DNA of 54,130 nucleotides, taken from positions 188,001-242,130 of the forward strand of contig JBBHKE010001684.1 in NCBI GenBank assembly GCA_037447655.1, read 5' to 3'. This document shows positions 43,936-54,130 of this stretch, piece after piece. The notes below the pieces were generated by a model that was not told where the DNA came from, did no database searches, and saw nothing but the letters and a program-made list of their open reading frames with translations. Numbering within the stretch: position 1 is the stretch's first letter; each line of letters begins with the position of its first letter. Origin of the DNA: Zygnema cylindricum. Lineage: Eukaryota; Streptophyta; Zygnematophyceae; Zygnematales; Zygnemataceae. The translations under genes were made by a program, and so were the position numbers.

Positions 43936-44497
43936 CACCGCCAATCGCTATCAGCGTAGTGTACGCTTATTCCGTCCCGCTTTTTTTTTATTATTATTCT
44001 CCAATAGCGTAGCTTATTCTATTTTTTTTTGTACGCCATTTAAGGTTATTTTCCAAGTACTGTACAAAACGGAAGTACGCCATCTTTTGAATAGTGTGGT
44101 GTACGTTAGAGTTAGACCGTAAAAAAACGTACCTTTTTAAGTGAAAAAGTACAATTCATTATGTTTAGTAGCCGCGGACGCATGAGAATGTGCGGTCTAA
44201 AAAGGGGAACAAATCGGGATGTCAAATATCATGTTCGCATATATTCGTCCAACAACCACGTTTCGACTGTGTGAAGGTACGATGTGTGTACGATTTGTCA
44301 GATTTTGTACAAATACCTATATTAGTGTAAGAATGTTTGCGACCGACATTTACTTTTTTCAAAGACCCAAATTAGAATTATTAAACAATTAGAATGTCTG
44401 TTTTTTTTTCAAAATTTTCAAATTCTTAATTAGCGTAAACCACGGTAATTATTCATTTACGCTAAAGAAACTTCTACGCTAATAGCGATTGGCGGTG
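43936..44497 (+). mobile_element. TA-flanked MITE, family 1
   Basis: Starts CACCGCCAATCGCTATCAG, ends CTAATAGCGATTGGCGGTG, TA on both sides, 562 bases. Colinear with 660-1200 and 16608-17163. Absent from duplication copy A. Confidence 0.88.
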
Positions 44498-44856
44498 TAG
44501 TGTACGAATTTCGGGAGACCGTTGGTGCACAAGTCCACTGCAATAACTGTGTTCACTGAACAGTACAGGAGCAGTATAGTGATTGCGCTAACGACAGTAC
44601 AGGGAGTGGAGAAATCACGTCTCCTTGCGAATGTTTTCAATTTTTCATTCATGATCACGTGCGAAACAATGTCGAAAGTGCGAGATATAAATTTCGAAGG
44701 CCCCAAATTATGCACGTATAATCCGCGTTTCAAGAAATTACAGTACGAACAGTAAATTACTGTACTGATGTTAATTTACTGGAGTGGAGAGGACCGTACT
44801 GTACCTCCGTTATTTTCGTTAGCATATCTTTGTCGATACGCCAAAAGTGCTATCTA

Positions 44857-45357
44857 CACCGCTAATCGTAATTAGAGTAAATTACTCTAATTCGGTCGCT
44901 CGAAATTTTGACTCTATCACATCAAATAGAGTAATCGATTCTAATTTTTTCATTATTTTAATTTAGGTAAGGTTTAATTAGCGTTTTTAATTCTAATATA
45001 TGTTCGTTTTAAATAGTGTGGAGTACGGACGACGTCCGACCGTGCAAAGTTGTACTTTTATAAGTAAGAAAGTACAAATAATGATTTAATACAGGCCATT
45101 ATCATGTAACTGCGTTTTAACAAAACGCGTAGTGCGAACGTCATAGTGACGATAAACTGTACGTTTTGTCAGATTCTGTACGAATACCTTATTTACAGTA
45201 GAGGATATTAACTTGCCAAATTAGAGTACACCGCATAAATTAGAGTAAATTCCTTTTTGAAACAGCTCTCTCACATAAATTAGAGTAAATTACTCTAATT
45301 ATTTTTTTCTCTTTTTTTACTCTAATTTTTTCATTACTCTAATTACGATGCGCGGTG
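44857..45357 (+). mobile_element. TA-flanked MITE, family 2
   Basis: Starts CACCGCTAATCGTAATTAG, ends CTAATTACGATGCGCGGTG, TA on both sides, 501 bases. Copy A has the uninterrupted sequence at 38560-38580. The flanks TATCTA...TATCTA suggest a small extra local duplication. Interior shorter than the copy at 2021-2637. Confidence 0.85.
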
Positions 45358-46629
45358 TAGTATCTACACACGGCCACAAACGGCCACAAATTGACCCTTA
45401 TACACTTATACTCTTTCCGCCTGTTTCAATAGACGTCACCTTTTCGAGTTAGAAGTTCAGAGTTTAGTCGGCTGCGGAGTACGTCGGTGTACCGCACTCG
45501 TCCGTGTGGCCCATGATGTAGAGTTCGCACTCATTGTCGCACTTTTGATCTACAGTTTCAACCATACGCGTGATTTCTTTAAAAGTATTTGACAACAAAC
45601 ATCTGCTGACGATGCTGTAAGTAAATTACACTGAGCAAGCTTATGTTGTTGTAGTTGTAGTTGTAGCCGCATGTTCGAGTGGGTGCTGTTTACTTCTGCG
45701 TCCTGCTGGTCTTCCCACATTGTTTAGATTCTTGTACTGAATATCACTATCTTAGAGATGTTTCTCTCCTTTGAACCCAAATGGTTCACAATAAAGCCTT
45801 TCTTTTTTTATAATGTGCTGACAGCTTTAAATCCACAAAAAAAGGTAAACATACTCTCGCAGACGAAGCTTGTCTTGAATATACTGCCTTCTATTTATTG
45901 CTCGAATTCAAAGGCACCTCATCCGTTCACCATGTCATGCACAATACCAGAAGATTGTGGGCATTTTTGAAGGATTTTTTATGAAAACACAGCAAGTACA
46001 TGAAAAAGGGCAGTTCATATTTGCAATTTTCACCCTCTATAAATCAGAAAACTGTTGACGGCCGCTGAGACGACAAGCTGGACTTTGACATCTGATGAGG
46101 GCCTTTTATATCCATAAAATACAGCTGGAGTGCACCATAACATACCTGACCACACCATTTAGAGTGGAATATGTGAACACTGCAAAACTAACCAGTAGCT
46201 GCTACCATTCAAACAAACAAGCTCATGGACATTTCCAACTGTCCAAGGGCCAAACTACTTACAACAGTTTGTTACAAACCGCAAGCTGTGTCCTCAAAAA
46301 TAGCTAGACTTTACCTTTTGTTTCTCTGCCTCTTGAAATGAAGAAAAACCTATTGATTTATAGAGACTGGACTCTGCAACACCAGATCCATATGTTTATT
46401 GAGTTTACCGATGCATGTTTCTGTTGATCTTGATCTTGTGAATGTCTTGTTGGTTGGAAAGGAAAAACCAGATAAGATACGGATTTGACCATCATAGAGA
46501 ATCCATAGCGCAAATCCAGCTTCAAGCCACATTTTTTACTCTGCTGCCCAGTAGCTGGGCAAACTCGGACGTTGGCATAGGTTGCTTTTCCCATGAGATG
46601 GTGCCGTTAAGTGCAAAAAACGGTGCAGA

Positions 46630-48757
46630 TTAAAACTTCCCATCCTGCAGCTCCTCGGCTCCAGTAGGCACATTTGAGACAGCACCGGCATATGGGAGCA
46701 GTTGAATAGAGCGCTCAGCTTGCTCGCTGGGTGTTGCTGGGAATACAGTTGAACATGTAAAGAGCTGGTTGGACAGTTTTTGGCCCATAGTGGAGGTGCT
46801 TTGCTGTCCCGATGAAGGCTCTGTTGGATGAAGATCTTCTCCTCCAAAGCCAATTGCCGCCGGCACAGATACATGTGCTTGGCTTTGAGCCTCAGCAAGT
46901 TGTGCTCGAAGGGTTGCCACTTGTCTCTGCATTCAACCACATAAAACCATCAAAGCTCAGCAATAGGGATTATATGTAGCAAAGTTCAAACACATGTATG
47001 TCGGTATATTAACCGTTATAAAAGGATACTGTACGGAATTCCTTCTCAAATGGAGTAATTATATGCACGAACTGGCGTTACTAACAACTATCCATAGTAA
47101 ATATACAAAAAATTGTATGAATTTTACAATATTCTGTACCATGCGAGGATTACTTGCCAGTACCGCCAGTCAGAGAGTACGTGTAGAGAGCATCGTCAAC
47201 TGAACACAACTTCGGACTTTCCTTCTGAACCGCTCCAGAAATTAGACCCTGGAAACTTCATGCATTCTAGAAAGATCCAAAAAATGTGCAACTTAATTCA
47301 ATATTTATTAAAGCTTTTTTTTGTATTCAACTTTAAGATAAACTATTTGTGCAAATATTGAGGCACCTCTACCGGAGTTCTTCGTCGGGAATGTGAATCC
47401 CTGGTCAGCATCCTCCATAAAATACTGCAAATGCACTTTCAAGATAATGGAAGAGTAACCAAGTGATTTGCTGAAACAATTCCTGTGTTTTGAAAAGAAA
47501 GGGTTTCAAATTTGGCAATGCTGCCATCATATGAGCATTGATGCAAATTGCAAGGAGATAGGAACAGAAAAGAGAGCACACCTGAAGCACACAGAGAATC
47601 CCTACACAGCCGTACACTGGGTCTTGTACTCGAGCCTGAGCCTCATACTCCAAACTGGCCACAGCATCTTCCCGTTGCTGCAAGGGGAGCTCCTGCACAT
47701 CACCTCCCATACTGTCCTACATTACGTCTTTTCCAGAAATAAGGTTTAAACTCGTTCAAGGTGCGAGGGAAAAAAAAATCTGCAAGACACGTTCACGGCT
47801 TTGTGCCATGTTTTAACCACTAAAACTAGCCTCGTAATTGCAATCGGAGGAACCTAATAAAAAAGGAATTTTGTTCAATTTTTCAACATAAAGCTGCAGT
47901 GTTCAAAGATCCAAATAGAAGGAAGCCGATTTTAGAATTCTACAGACTAAAACGTGAAAAATCAACTAAAACGTGAAAAATCTTTCTTCTAGCTGAAAAA
48001 GGATGTCGAATACAGCTTAGAAGTCTTTAGTAGTATTTGTTCTCTATACTATGTCGCAACCACATCACACTATGAAGAATCCCTGTGACCTATTCCCTGC
48101 TTTTTACTCTTTGTGCTGTAGAGACAAAAAATTCAATAATGCGCAGCATGAAACCGTAAACTTGAAGCACGTGTAACAATTGTGGTAAGAACCCTATCTG
48201 CTGTAGCTACTCCAAGATTGAAAGATCTATGCTCCCAGAAATGTTTAACATGAAGAAGAAAGAGAAGACTCTAGCTTTCAGCCGATTCTGAAAAAACAAT
48301 GAAATATTACACGCCTCCCACAATGTTGTTCCTTGATCTACTTTTTTCTGCTGCATTCTGAAATGTGTCGAAATACTGACATGTACTGAAATGTGTATGA
48401 AATTGCTGAGTTTCAAGCCAGAAGATCGCCCTCTACCTGAAGCATTTTCGCCACATTGCTGGCTCCAAACACCTTATGTACTCGCGCAAACTTCTCGGGG
48501 TCGTCTCTCGGAAAATAGGGCAGAAAGATACAGTCTTTGGTGCACTTGCGACGCAGAGACTTGCAGGCTGCACAAGGAGGCTCTCCGGAAGCAGGAGCGC
48601 CAGAGGAGGGTGTCGGACTAGAAGGGTTGCCATTGCCATTGATGACAGCAGAACGCTGTTCACCTGACAAGGAAGCTACAGCCATGATTGGCGAGATTGT
48701 GACAGTTCCATTCCCGAGCTTTGGACGTTTGCTCGGACCATGCTCTTCCTCTGTCAT
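46630..48757 (-). CDS. LBD: LBD (LATERAL ORGAN BOUNDARIES DOMAIN) transcription factor
   Basis: Exons 48437-48757, 47582-47716 and 46630-46926 (minus strand) join in phase 0 to 250 residues. A Ser/Gly/Pro-rich leader precedes the zinc-finger-like CX2CX6CX3C motif at C62, C65, C72 and C76 ([15 protein letters not shown]). The GAS block follows ([17 protein letters not shown]), then [28 protein letters not shown] and a leucine-zipper-like [12 protein letters not shown]. Eight residues (DSMGGDVQ) sit between the GAS block and the usual ELPxxQR. The 98-residue tail (exon 3) after the coiled coil is Ser/Thr/Gln-rich. LBD proteins are streptophyte-specific nuclear DNA-binding regulators of organ development and nitrogen or hormone responses; which subgroup cannot be decided here. 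Start codon is the first ATG with the whole domain downstream. Confidence 0.95.
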
Positions 48758-51032
48758 CCCTCTTCACCTGCTATACTAGGAATCGAAACTCGAGCTTAGG
48801 ATCACGGAAAAGAATAGTAGTATCTGCGGAATCTCAGCATTTTACAAGGATGGAGGTCGAGATCGCAAAAGTAAAGAAAGATTGATGATTTTTTGGCTAC
48901 ACGATAGGGCGGCTAGAAACAGATCAGTATGCGCTGCAGGATGCTAAAGTCAGTCTCTTCCCGAGATTGTCTTCCTTCGAAAAAGATAATCCTTCATGGA
49001 CTGCTGACCTCCGTCCCGCTCATTGACGTGGTCGTACGATTTCCACGGGAGCACTGCAGAACGAGGGACTGAAGGAAGGGAGAGGAAAGGACGCTTGGTA
49101 CGTGACAGCCGTACAAAGGTAAGAACCAAAGAAGGCTTGAGCAAGAGACGCGGTTTTAATACGCATGTGACTTCCGTTTACATAAACTGGCTGGAGCATG
49201 TAAATTTAGGACGTCCTGCTGTGCTTAGTTCCGCCATGGAGGACAGACGAGTTCTATTCCGAGGACAGCCTGACGAACTGAAGCCGTACATTTCCTGGCA
49301 GGTACATAGAATCTTCGAAAGTACAATTGACTACCCGTCCCAAAATGCCGGCAATCTGACCTCTGAGTATCTAACAGGATACAGTGGCGTCCGGTGAGCG
49401 TCACATGCGAGTTTGCACTTTGCGGGTACATTGTCCTCTTGACTCCGACGGGGAAAACGCACCGTAATTCAACGCATAAAATTCATGTGAAAAAACTCAA
49501 AAAGGTATGAAAGCGCTATGTGTGCAAATCCGTACTATACGCATACTTTACGATAAAAACTTGTGTATTACAGAAAAATGGGTGGTCACTAATATAGCGT
49601 TTCCACTCGTTTTTACATGTAACTATGATTCGAAGATTCGTGCCCTGAGTATTGTGACCTTCATGGCGAAATTGCTGGAACAATAATTCCGGAAAGATAT
49701 TAAATGCGCGATCCTGTCGTTTAGGAATTTTTAGTTTGCACTGCAGTCTGCACCACAAATTGACAGGACGTGGACGGTGGACTTTATTCGTACGGACATG
49801 CGTATTAATTTGCCCAAAGTTTTGGGCATCAGAAATTAAAGGGACAAACGTAATGCTATCAACAGTCACAATAGAGGGTCACGTGATCACGTCTATAGAC
49901 TTATGTTCGACCAGTTTTCTGACGCGTACAGGCTTGTTATCTACGTACGGATTGCAGTTATGATATACAATTGGTGAACTTTATTTCCATCGAGGTGCGT
50001 GCTATTGTCACACATAAACAACACGCTTTGATGCCACTGCTGAATAAAGAAGAGAATAAATGAGACCCGATGACATAATGTTGACATGCAAAGTCTTCTT
50101 CTAAAAAAAGGACCACCATGAAGATCAACACGTATTGGCAGCTGTTGTTTTAAGTCATCCTGTATGGTGAGTGCATTTGGCTAATGTATCCATCCATTAC
50201 TGACAATCTCCATTCAAAGACATTTTCTTTTACTGTTTTAAGCTTAACTTTCGTGAGCAAGAGCTATGAGTCTTCGTTAAAATTATCGATTGGATAACAG
50301 TCGATTGATGGAAAGGAATACACAATGACAATGGTCCATAACATAATCTTGGAACATGTGAGAAAATACTATCTATCATCCGCAGAAGGAAATATAGTAG
50401 ATATCCGGTGTACAACTCAGTCGAAACAATCTTGAAGCCATGCAAATGAGAGATAAGATCAAACAATGGAACAATAGGTGGAAAGTGTTCCAAGAGATTC
50501 CCAGCTCTACAATACACAGAGTTATTCAAAATAAGCTCTACATCTGCAGAAGAACACCGGTCTCATTTGCTCAAAACATGGAACTCCTTTTTGGCGCTAC
50601 AACCACAATGGCAAATGCAGCAACAAGATCGAGCTCTGATGGACAGTTGCGGATATTTCCTTAGAGAAGCGTCAACATTATTTTTTCCTACCTCCCAACC
50701 TTTGTACTGTCTGCTACATGATTTTAGTACAAGATATAACTACAGTCGTAGCTTGACGATTTTGGCTGTTTGCATAAACAGCATAAATTTTGTGAATAGC
50801 TAAGCATAATTAACTGACGCAGGCGTATACAGCTGTACACGGTCAGCGAGCGTCACTGGCAATGAAAAAAGGAACGGGTTAGGAAAAGGGAAAGGAAAAG
50901 GGAAAGTGTGTGTGGAACTGGTTCCAAGAATCTACAACGCTAGCTTTTCTCTAGGGATACATTTTCTTATCCCCACTCTCTTCGACTGTTTGAAGGTTGT
51001 TCGAGTAAAGCTGGCAACGAATATAAACTGTT
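48758..51032. other. Intergenic region upstream of LBD and downstream of KEA
   Basis: Should contain the LBD promoter (on its left side) and the KEA 3' untranslated region (right side). A purine-rich stretch (GGAAAAGGGAAAGGAAAAGG) lies near 50881-50900. No clear gene, MITE end or RNA gene was recognised; open frames up to 124 codons near 49023 and 49516 show no domain. Confidence 0.5.
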
Positions 51033-53742
51033 TCAGTCCTCCGGAACAATGCAACTCTCTCCTTCACACAACATCTCATCATCCACAAAATCTTCCTCGT
51101 CTGTCGCATACTCTAATGACCCATCGTAATCCTCGGCCTCTACTTGAAAGCTCATTAAAGCCGCGGCTTTTCCCCTCAATTCACTTCTCCCTGTTCTTGT
51201 CGACCATTCTTCACCTCCATCCTGCTCAACACTGCTGACCCTGTATCCTTCTGTACTTGTCAGAGAAGATTCCTGAGCTCCTCCAGTCTCCTCCCTCTCT
51301 CCAACGAGAAAGCCACGCACGTCTGTATCTGAACCTCCTTCAGAATCTCTTAACATCTCAGCTTCCGGTGCTGCTACAGCTACGGCCGATGCAGCAAAAG
51401 CTCCCGCTACAGCTCCCATTGTTTGTCCTACTTGACCCTGCATTCTACGCCATGGACTAGACTCAGTTTTTGAGTTAGGCTCGTTTCTTGAATCGCCTGA
51501 CCCCGATATGTTAACTCCACCTCTTCCTGCATCTTGAAGACCTCCATTCTGAAAGGTACTTTCATCCTTTTGTGCATCATTCTTATCAATCTCTGTAATG
51601 ACTCTTCCATTTTGTTCCGATTGAGATGATAAATAAGTTAGGTCGCTATCCCTTTTAAGATCTTCCTCAAACCGGAGAAGAGGACCAACCGGATCCTCTT
51701 CATCTTCTTCCACCATTTTATTCTTGCGGTCCTTCATTCTTGCCTGCAGCAGATTTCGTACCTTTGCCTGCCCCATATCCAGACCAATTTCACAAAAACC
51801 TAATTAAACCTTTTGTAGTGTATTTAAAATGACACTCAACAAGATAAATTTTCCACCTTCCATGTTAGCCAAAAACCAATCCATTACCCAATGACGCCCA
51901 CGATTTTGTGAAGAGATGTCCCTCGTGCTTAGTTTTGATGACCATATATTCTCTTAAAACAAACACTACATCTCTTGAAAAGAAAAAAAAAAGTCCAAAG
52001 CAATCTTGCTTACCTGGAAAGGACCCACAAGCTGTAAATCTGTATTTCGATTAATATAGGCCTCTCGAGCTCGTTGGTCCATGGCTTCCCTCATGGTTCG
52101 TCGTAGAAAGACCACATCATCTCTCATCAGCCCTAAATCCTGCAATAGAATGGATCCCAGACGAAGGCTGGCCTGCAGGCTCTCCACCAAACCCTAAATC
52201 ATTATTTCATGCCTTGGATCTCAAAACCTATTTGTAATTGAACCTTTGTCAGTATCGACGAAAGCGCACACATCATCAACCAAACTTTCCATACACATTG
52301 CTCAAAATCATCCGAGGTAAGTTGGCTGGTCGTTTGCTTGCAGAGAAATGCGGCAATCATATCTGACAGAAAGTCAATACACAGCACCAATTGTGTAACA
52401 TCAACTAAAGAACAACAATGTTACAGAGTGAATCTGTACAAATCGACAGACAGATGTCAATTATCTACTGGCACATTGCGAGCCAATTTTTTAAAGATGA
52501 ACGCAACCCATTCTTCCTGTGTTGCATAATTTTAACGCCAGTCCATAAAAAAAACATGTGTGATGTTTTTAGCTCAGGTATAGTCCGTACCAAGCTCAAT
52601 GTTCCTACAAAACATAAATTTCTTCATTTCGCAAATACAACATACAACATACAGCTGACTAGCACAGAAATAGTGTGCTCCATACTATTTACTCTTTGAA
52701 CCACCTAAGTGTAGCCTTTTTGGTACCACAAATGTATGATATCTCTATCTGTCTAACTCAACATGAAGAGTTGATATGCATATGGCTAAGTACCTCTGCA
52801 TTTTCCAGAACCACGTCTGTTGCGCCCGCCATTTTCAACTCCAAAAGATGCTTTAGATCTTGAGCTCTAGCATAGATTGGGACCTGAAATGATATAAAAC
52901 AAATACAGGCCCACAGAGGAAAAGGCATCCTGAGGTCATTAGGATGCAATAGACGTTGTTGGAGGTAATAAAATAAATGAAATCAAAATTGAAATCAACG
53001 GGAACAGTTAAAAGAGAGTATCCTAATGTCCACTTACTCGAACTCATAATCAGTTCGTTAGTTATGCTCGATTTGCTAGAAATTGGACTTTTTCTGCGTA
53101 AACTGGTATAAAAATAATTTCTACAGAACACTGAACTCACATGTGAAAAGGAGTGAGATAGCTAGGTTGCTTACTGACCGTTCGTGACACTTGCAAAACC
53201 ATTTTGTGTAGTTGAACTTTTCTGCGTTGCTATTTCCCGGATTTTAACTCACTGAGGAACAACATTATATCTATTGAACTCCGCTAGACTCCTAATATTT
53301 TCAGGTCGGGGGGTGGACACTATGGTAACCAGACTTGACAAAATAGGTCATTTGACCAACAAGAGAAATTTCCATAGAGAGCCAGAAAAAGCAATGGACA
53401 TAAACTACTGGAGTGAAGAATAGAGAAATACTGAACATGACTGATCATCCCAGGTCATCTTGATCAAAATGAATGCAGTGACTGCTATCACCACAAATGC
53501 TACTTAAGATTGTGTAGACACAAAGATCTCAGATTTTTGATTACTTTTCTAATATTTTTGGGTTTTCAAGAGCTTTTTACCCCAGGCCATGCTTGTCTTA
53601 GTCTCTCCACCGAAGTAACTGCTCTCTCTTTTCCGGTGTACATCACCATGACTGCTTTGGGTCGAGAAATTCCGGCCGCTTGAAGTACTGCCGCCCGAGA
53701 GCCATCTCCGTAAAGGACAGGAAACCCGAGTCGCCGGGCAGC
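51033..53742 (-). CDS. KEA: KEA-type K+ efflux antiporter, C-terminal part
   Basis: Four exons visible (minus strand): 53581-53742, 52794-52883, 52014-52193 and 51033-51767, all phase 0, for 388 residues; the 5' part lies beyond the right edge. The first exons form the KTN/RCK regulatory domain: LGFPVLYGDGSRAAVLQAAG, SRPKAVMVMYTG, VPIYARAQDLKHLLELKMAG and ATDVVLENAE, very like plant KEA1-3. The next exon (SLQASLRLGSILLQDLGLMR) also fits. The last exon is a long acidic, Ser/Glu-rich tail of 244 residues with an Ala-rich patch (VAGAFAASAVAVAAPEAE) and ends DEEDFVDDEMLCEGESCIV plus three residues. KEA1/2 act in the chloroplast inner envelope and KEA3 in thylakoids, exchanging K+ for H+. Subgroup and targeting cannot be read without the N-terminus. 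The last acceptor (GGGGCAG) has a weak pyrimidine tract and is the least certain junction. Confidence 0.9.
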
Positions 53743-54130
53743 CTATATTTTGGCCAAAAAAAATGCAAAGAACTAGTTAGTGGTTCCTGCAACAATCCTG
53801 AAAATAATTCTATACATTGCCCATAAAAAATGCAAACTGGGTTAGTCTAAGAGACAATCCCGAAAACAGGATTATATTTTTGGGAAAAAAAATGCAACGA
53901 GCTTGGTTAGTTTGTGAGATAATCCAGAAAACAAAAGAAAATCTACTAATAAGTGGTTGCGGCTTTCTACATGGACATGATCATGAGAAAATAAGAAGTC
54001 GCACTTGAAAGAGTTTGGTTGGACAAAAAATGAATTTACTCCTAATAAACTGAGACGTTTTCCCAAGAAAAAAATATGGATACCTTTAAAGAGAACAACC
54101 AGTTTACTGGATAAAACAGTTCAGACCAAT
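53743..54130 (-). other. Probable KEA intron at window edge
   Basis: Upstream of the first visible KEA exon. No further exon is clearly recognisable; a possible short exon end with a GTATCC donor lies near 54083 on the minus strand, but its reading is not supported by a known motif. Confidence 0.4.

Larger units (their letters stand above)
42357..46990. repeat. Segmental duplication, copy B
   Basis: Partner of copy A (37650-41740). It contains the genuine last exon of the LBD gene at its right end, a peptide-coding block from 42420, an A-absent stretch at about 43020-43935 and two copy-specific MITEs. Similarity to A stops abruptly near 46990 inside LBD intron 2. Confidence 0.9.

Noticed and set aside
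51999-52390. Extra KEA exon around 52202-52390 on the minus strand
   Set aside because: The flanking exons (52794-52883 and 52014-52193) join directly in phase and match the family without it.
1-54130. CRISPR array, operon or prokaryotic defence system
   Set aside because: The window is clearly intron-containing eukaryotic DNA; the repeats are satellites and transposons, with no cas-like genes.

Overview
The window is eukaryotic nuclear DNA: five recognisable genes are split by short phase-consistent exons with GT-AG introns, embedded in transposon-rich AT-rich DNA. A LATERAL ORGAN BOUNDARIES DOMAIN (LBD) transcription factor gene and a chloroplast-type KEA K+ antiporter gene place it in the green lineage, almost certainly a streptophyte (charophyte alga or land plant). 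Long introns (often 0.4-1.7 kb) and dense transposon debris suggest a large genome; a charophyte such as Chara would fit, but that is inference. Two 10-base N gaps (5501-5510, 41906-41915) show it is a draft assembly.

Layout. 1-2640: nested small inverted-repeat transposons. 3091-7774 (+): RPS26, 5 exons. 10376-13814 (+): CMS1-like SSU-processome protein, 5 exons. 13815-20588: intergenic, with nested transposon remains, repeats and a possible tRNA-derived SINE. 20589-28992 (+): DNA topoisomerase III alpha-like gene in which the exons for the active-site tyrosine region are missing and a lone CIPK-kinase-like exon lies in their place. 29253-36903 (-): GRWD1/RRB1 WD40 ribosome-assembly chaperone, 13 exons. 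37147-46990: minisatellite plus a tandem segmental duplication with copy-specific hAT and MITE insertions; it duplicates the last exon of the LBD gene. 46630-48757 (-): intact LBD gene, 3 exons. 51033-53742 (-): 3' part of a KEA-type K+ efflux antiporter that continues beyond the right edge.

Function. Three of the five genes (RPS26, CMS1, GRWD1/RRB1) serve ribosome structure or assembly; TOP3A acts in DNA recombination and repair, LBD in transcription, KEA in organellar ion balance. Nothing suggests an operon or a dedicated new pathway. The most unusual points are the TOP3A gene with a frame-preserving loss of its catalytic exons and a foreign kinase exon, the duplicated and still open LBD terminal exon lying downstream in splice-compatible orientation, and a large group of TA-flanked MITEs sharing CACCG...CGGTG ends, whose nested and paralogous copies supply their own empty sites.
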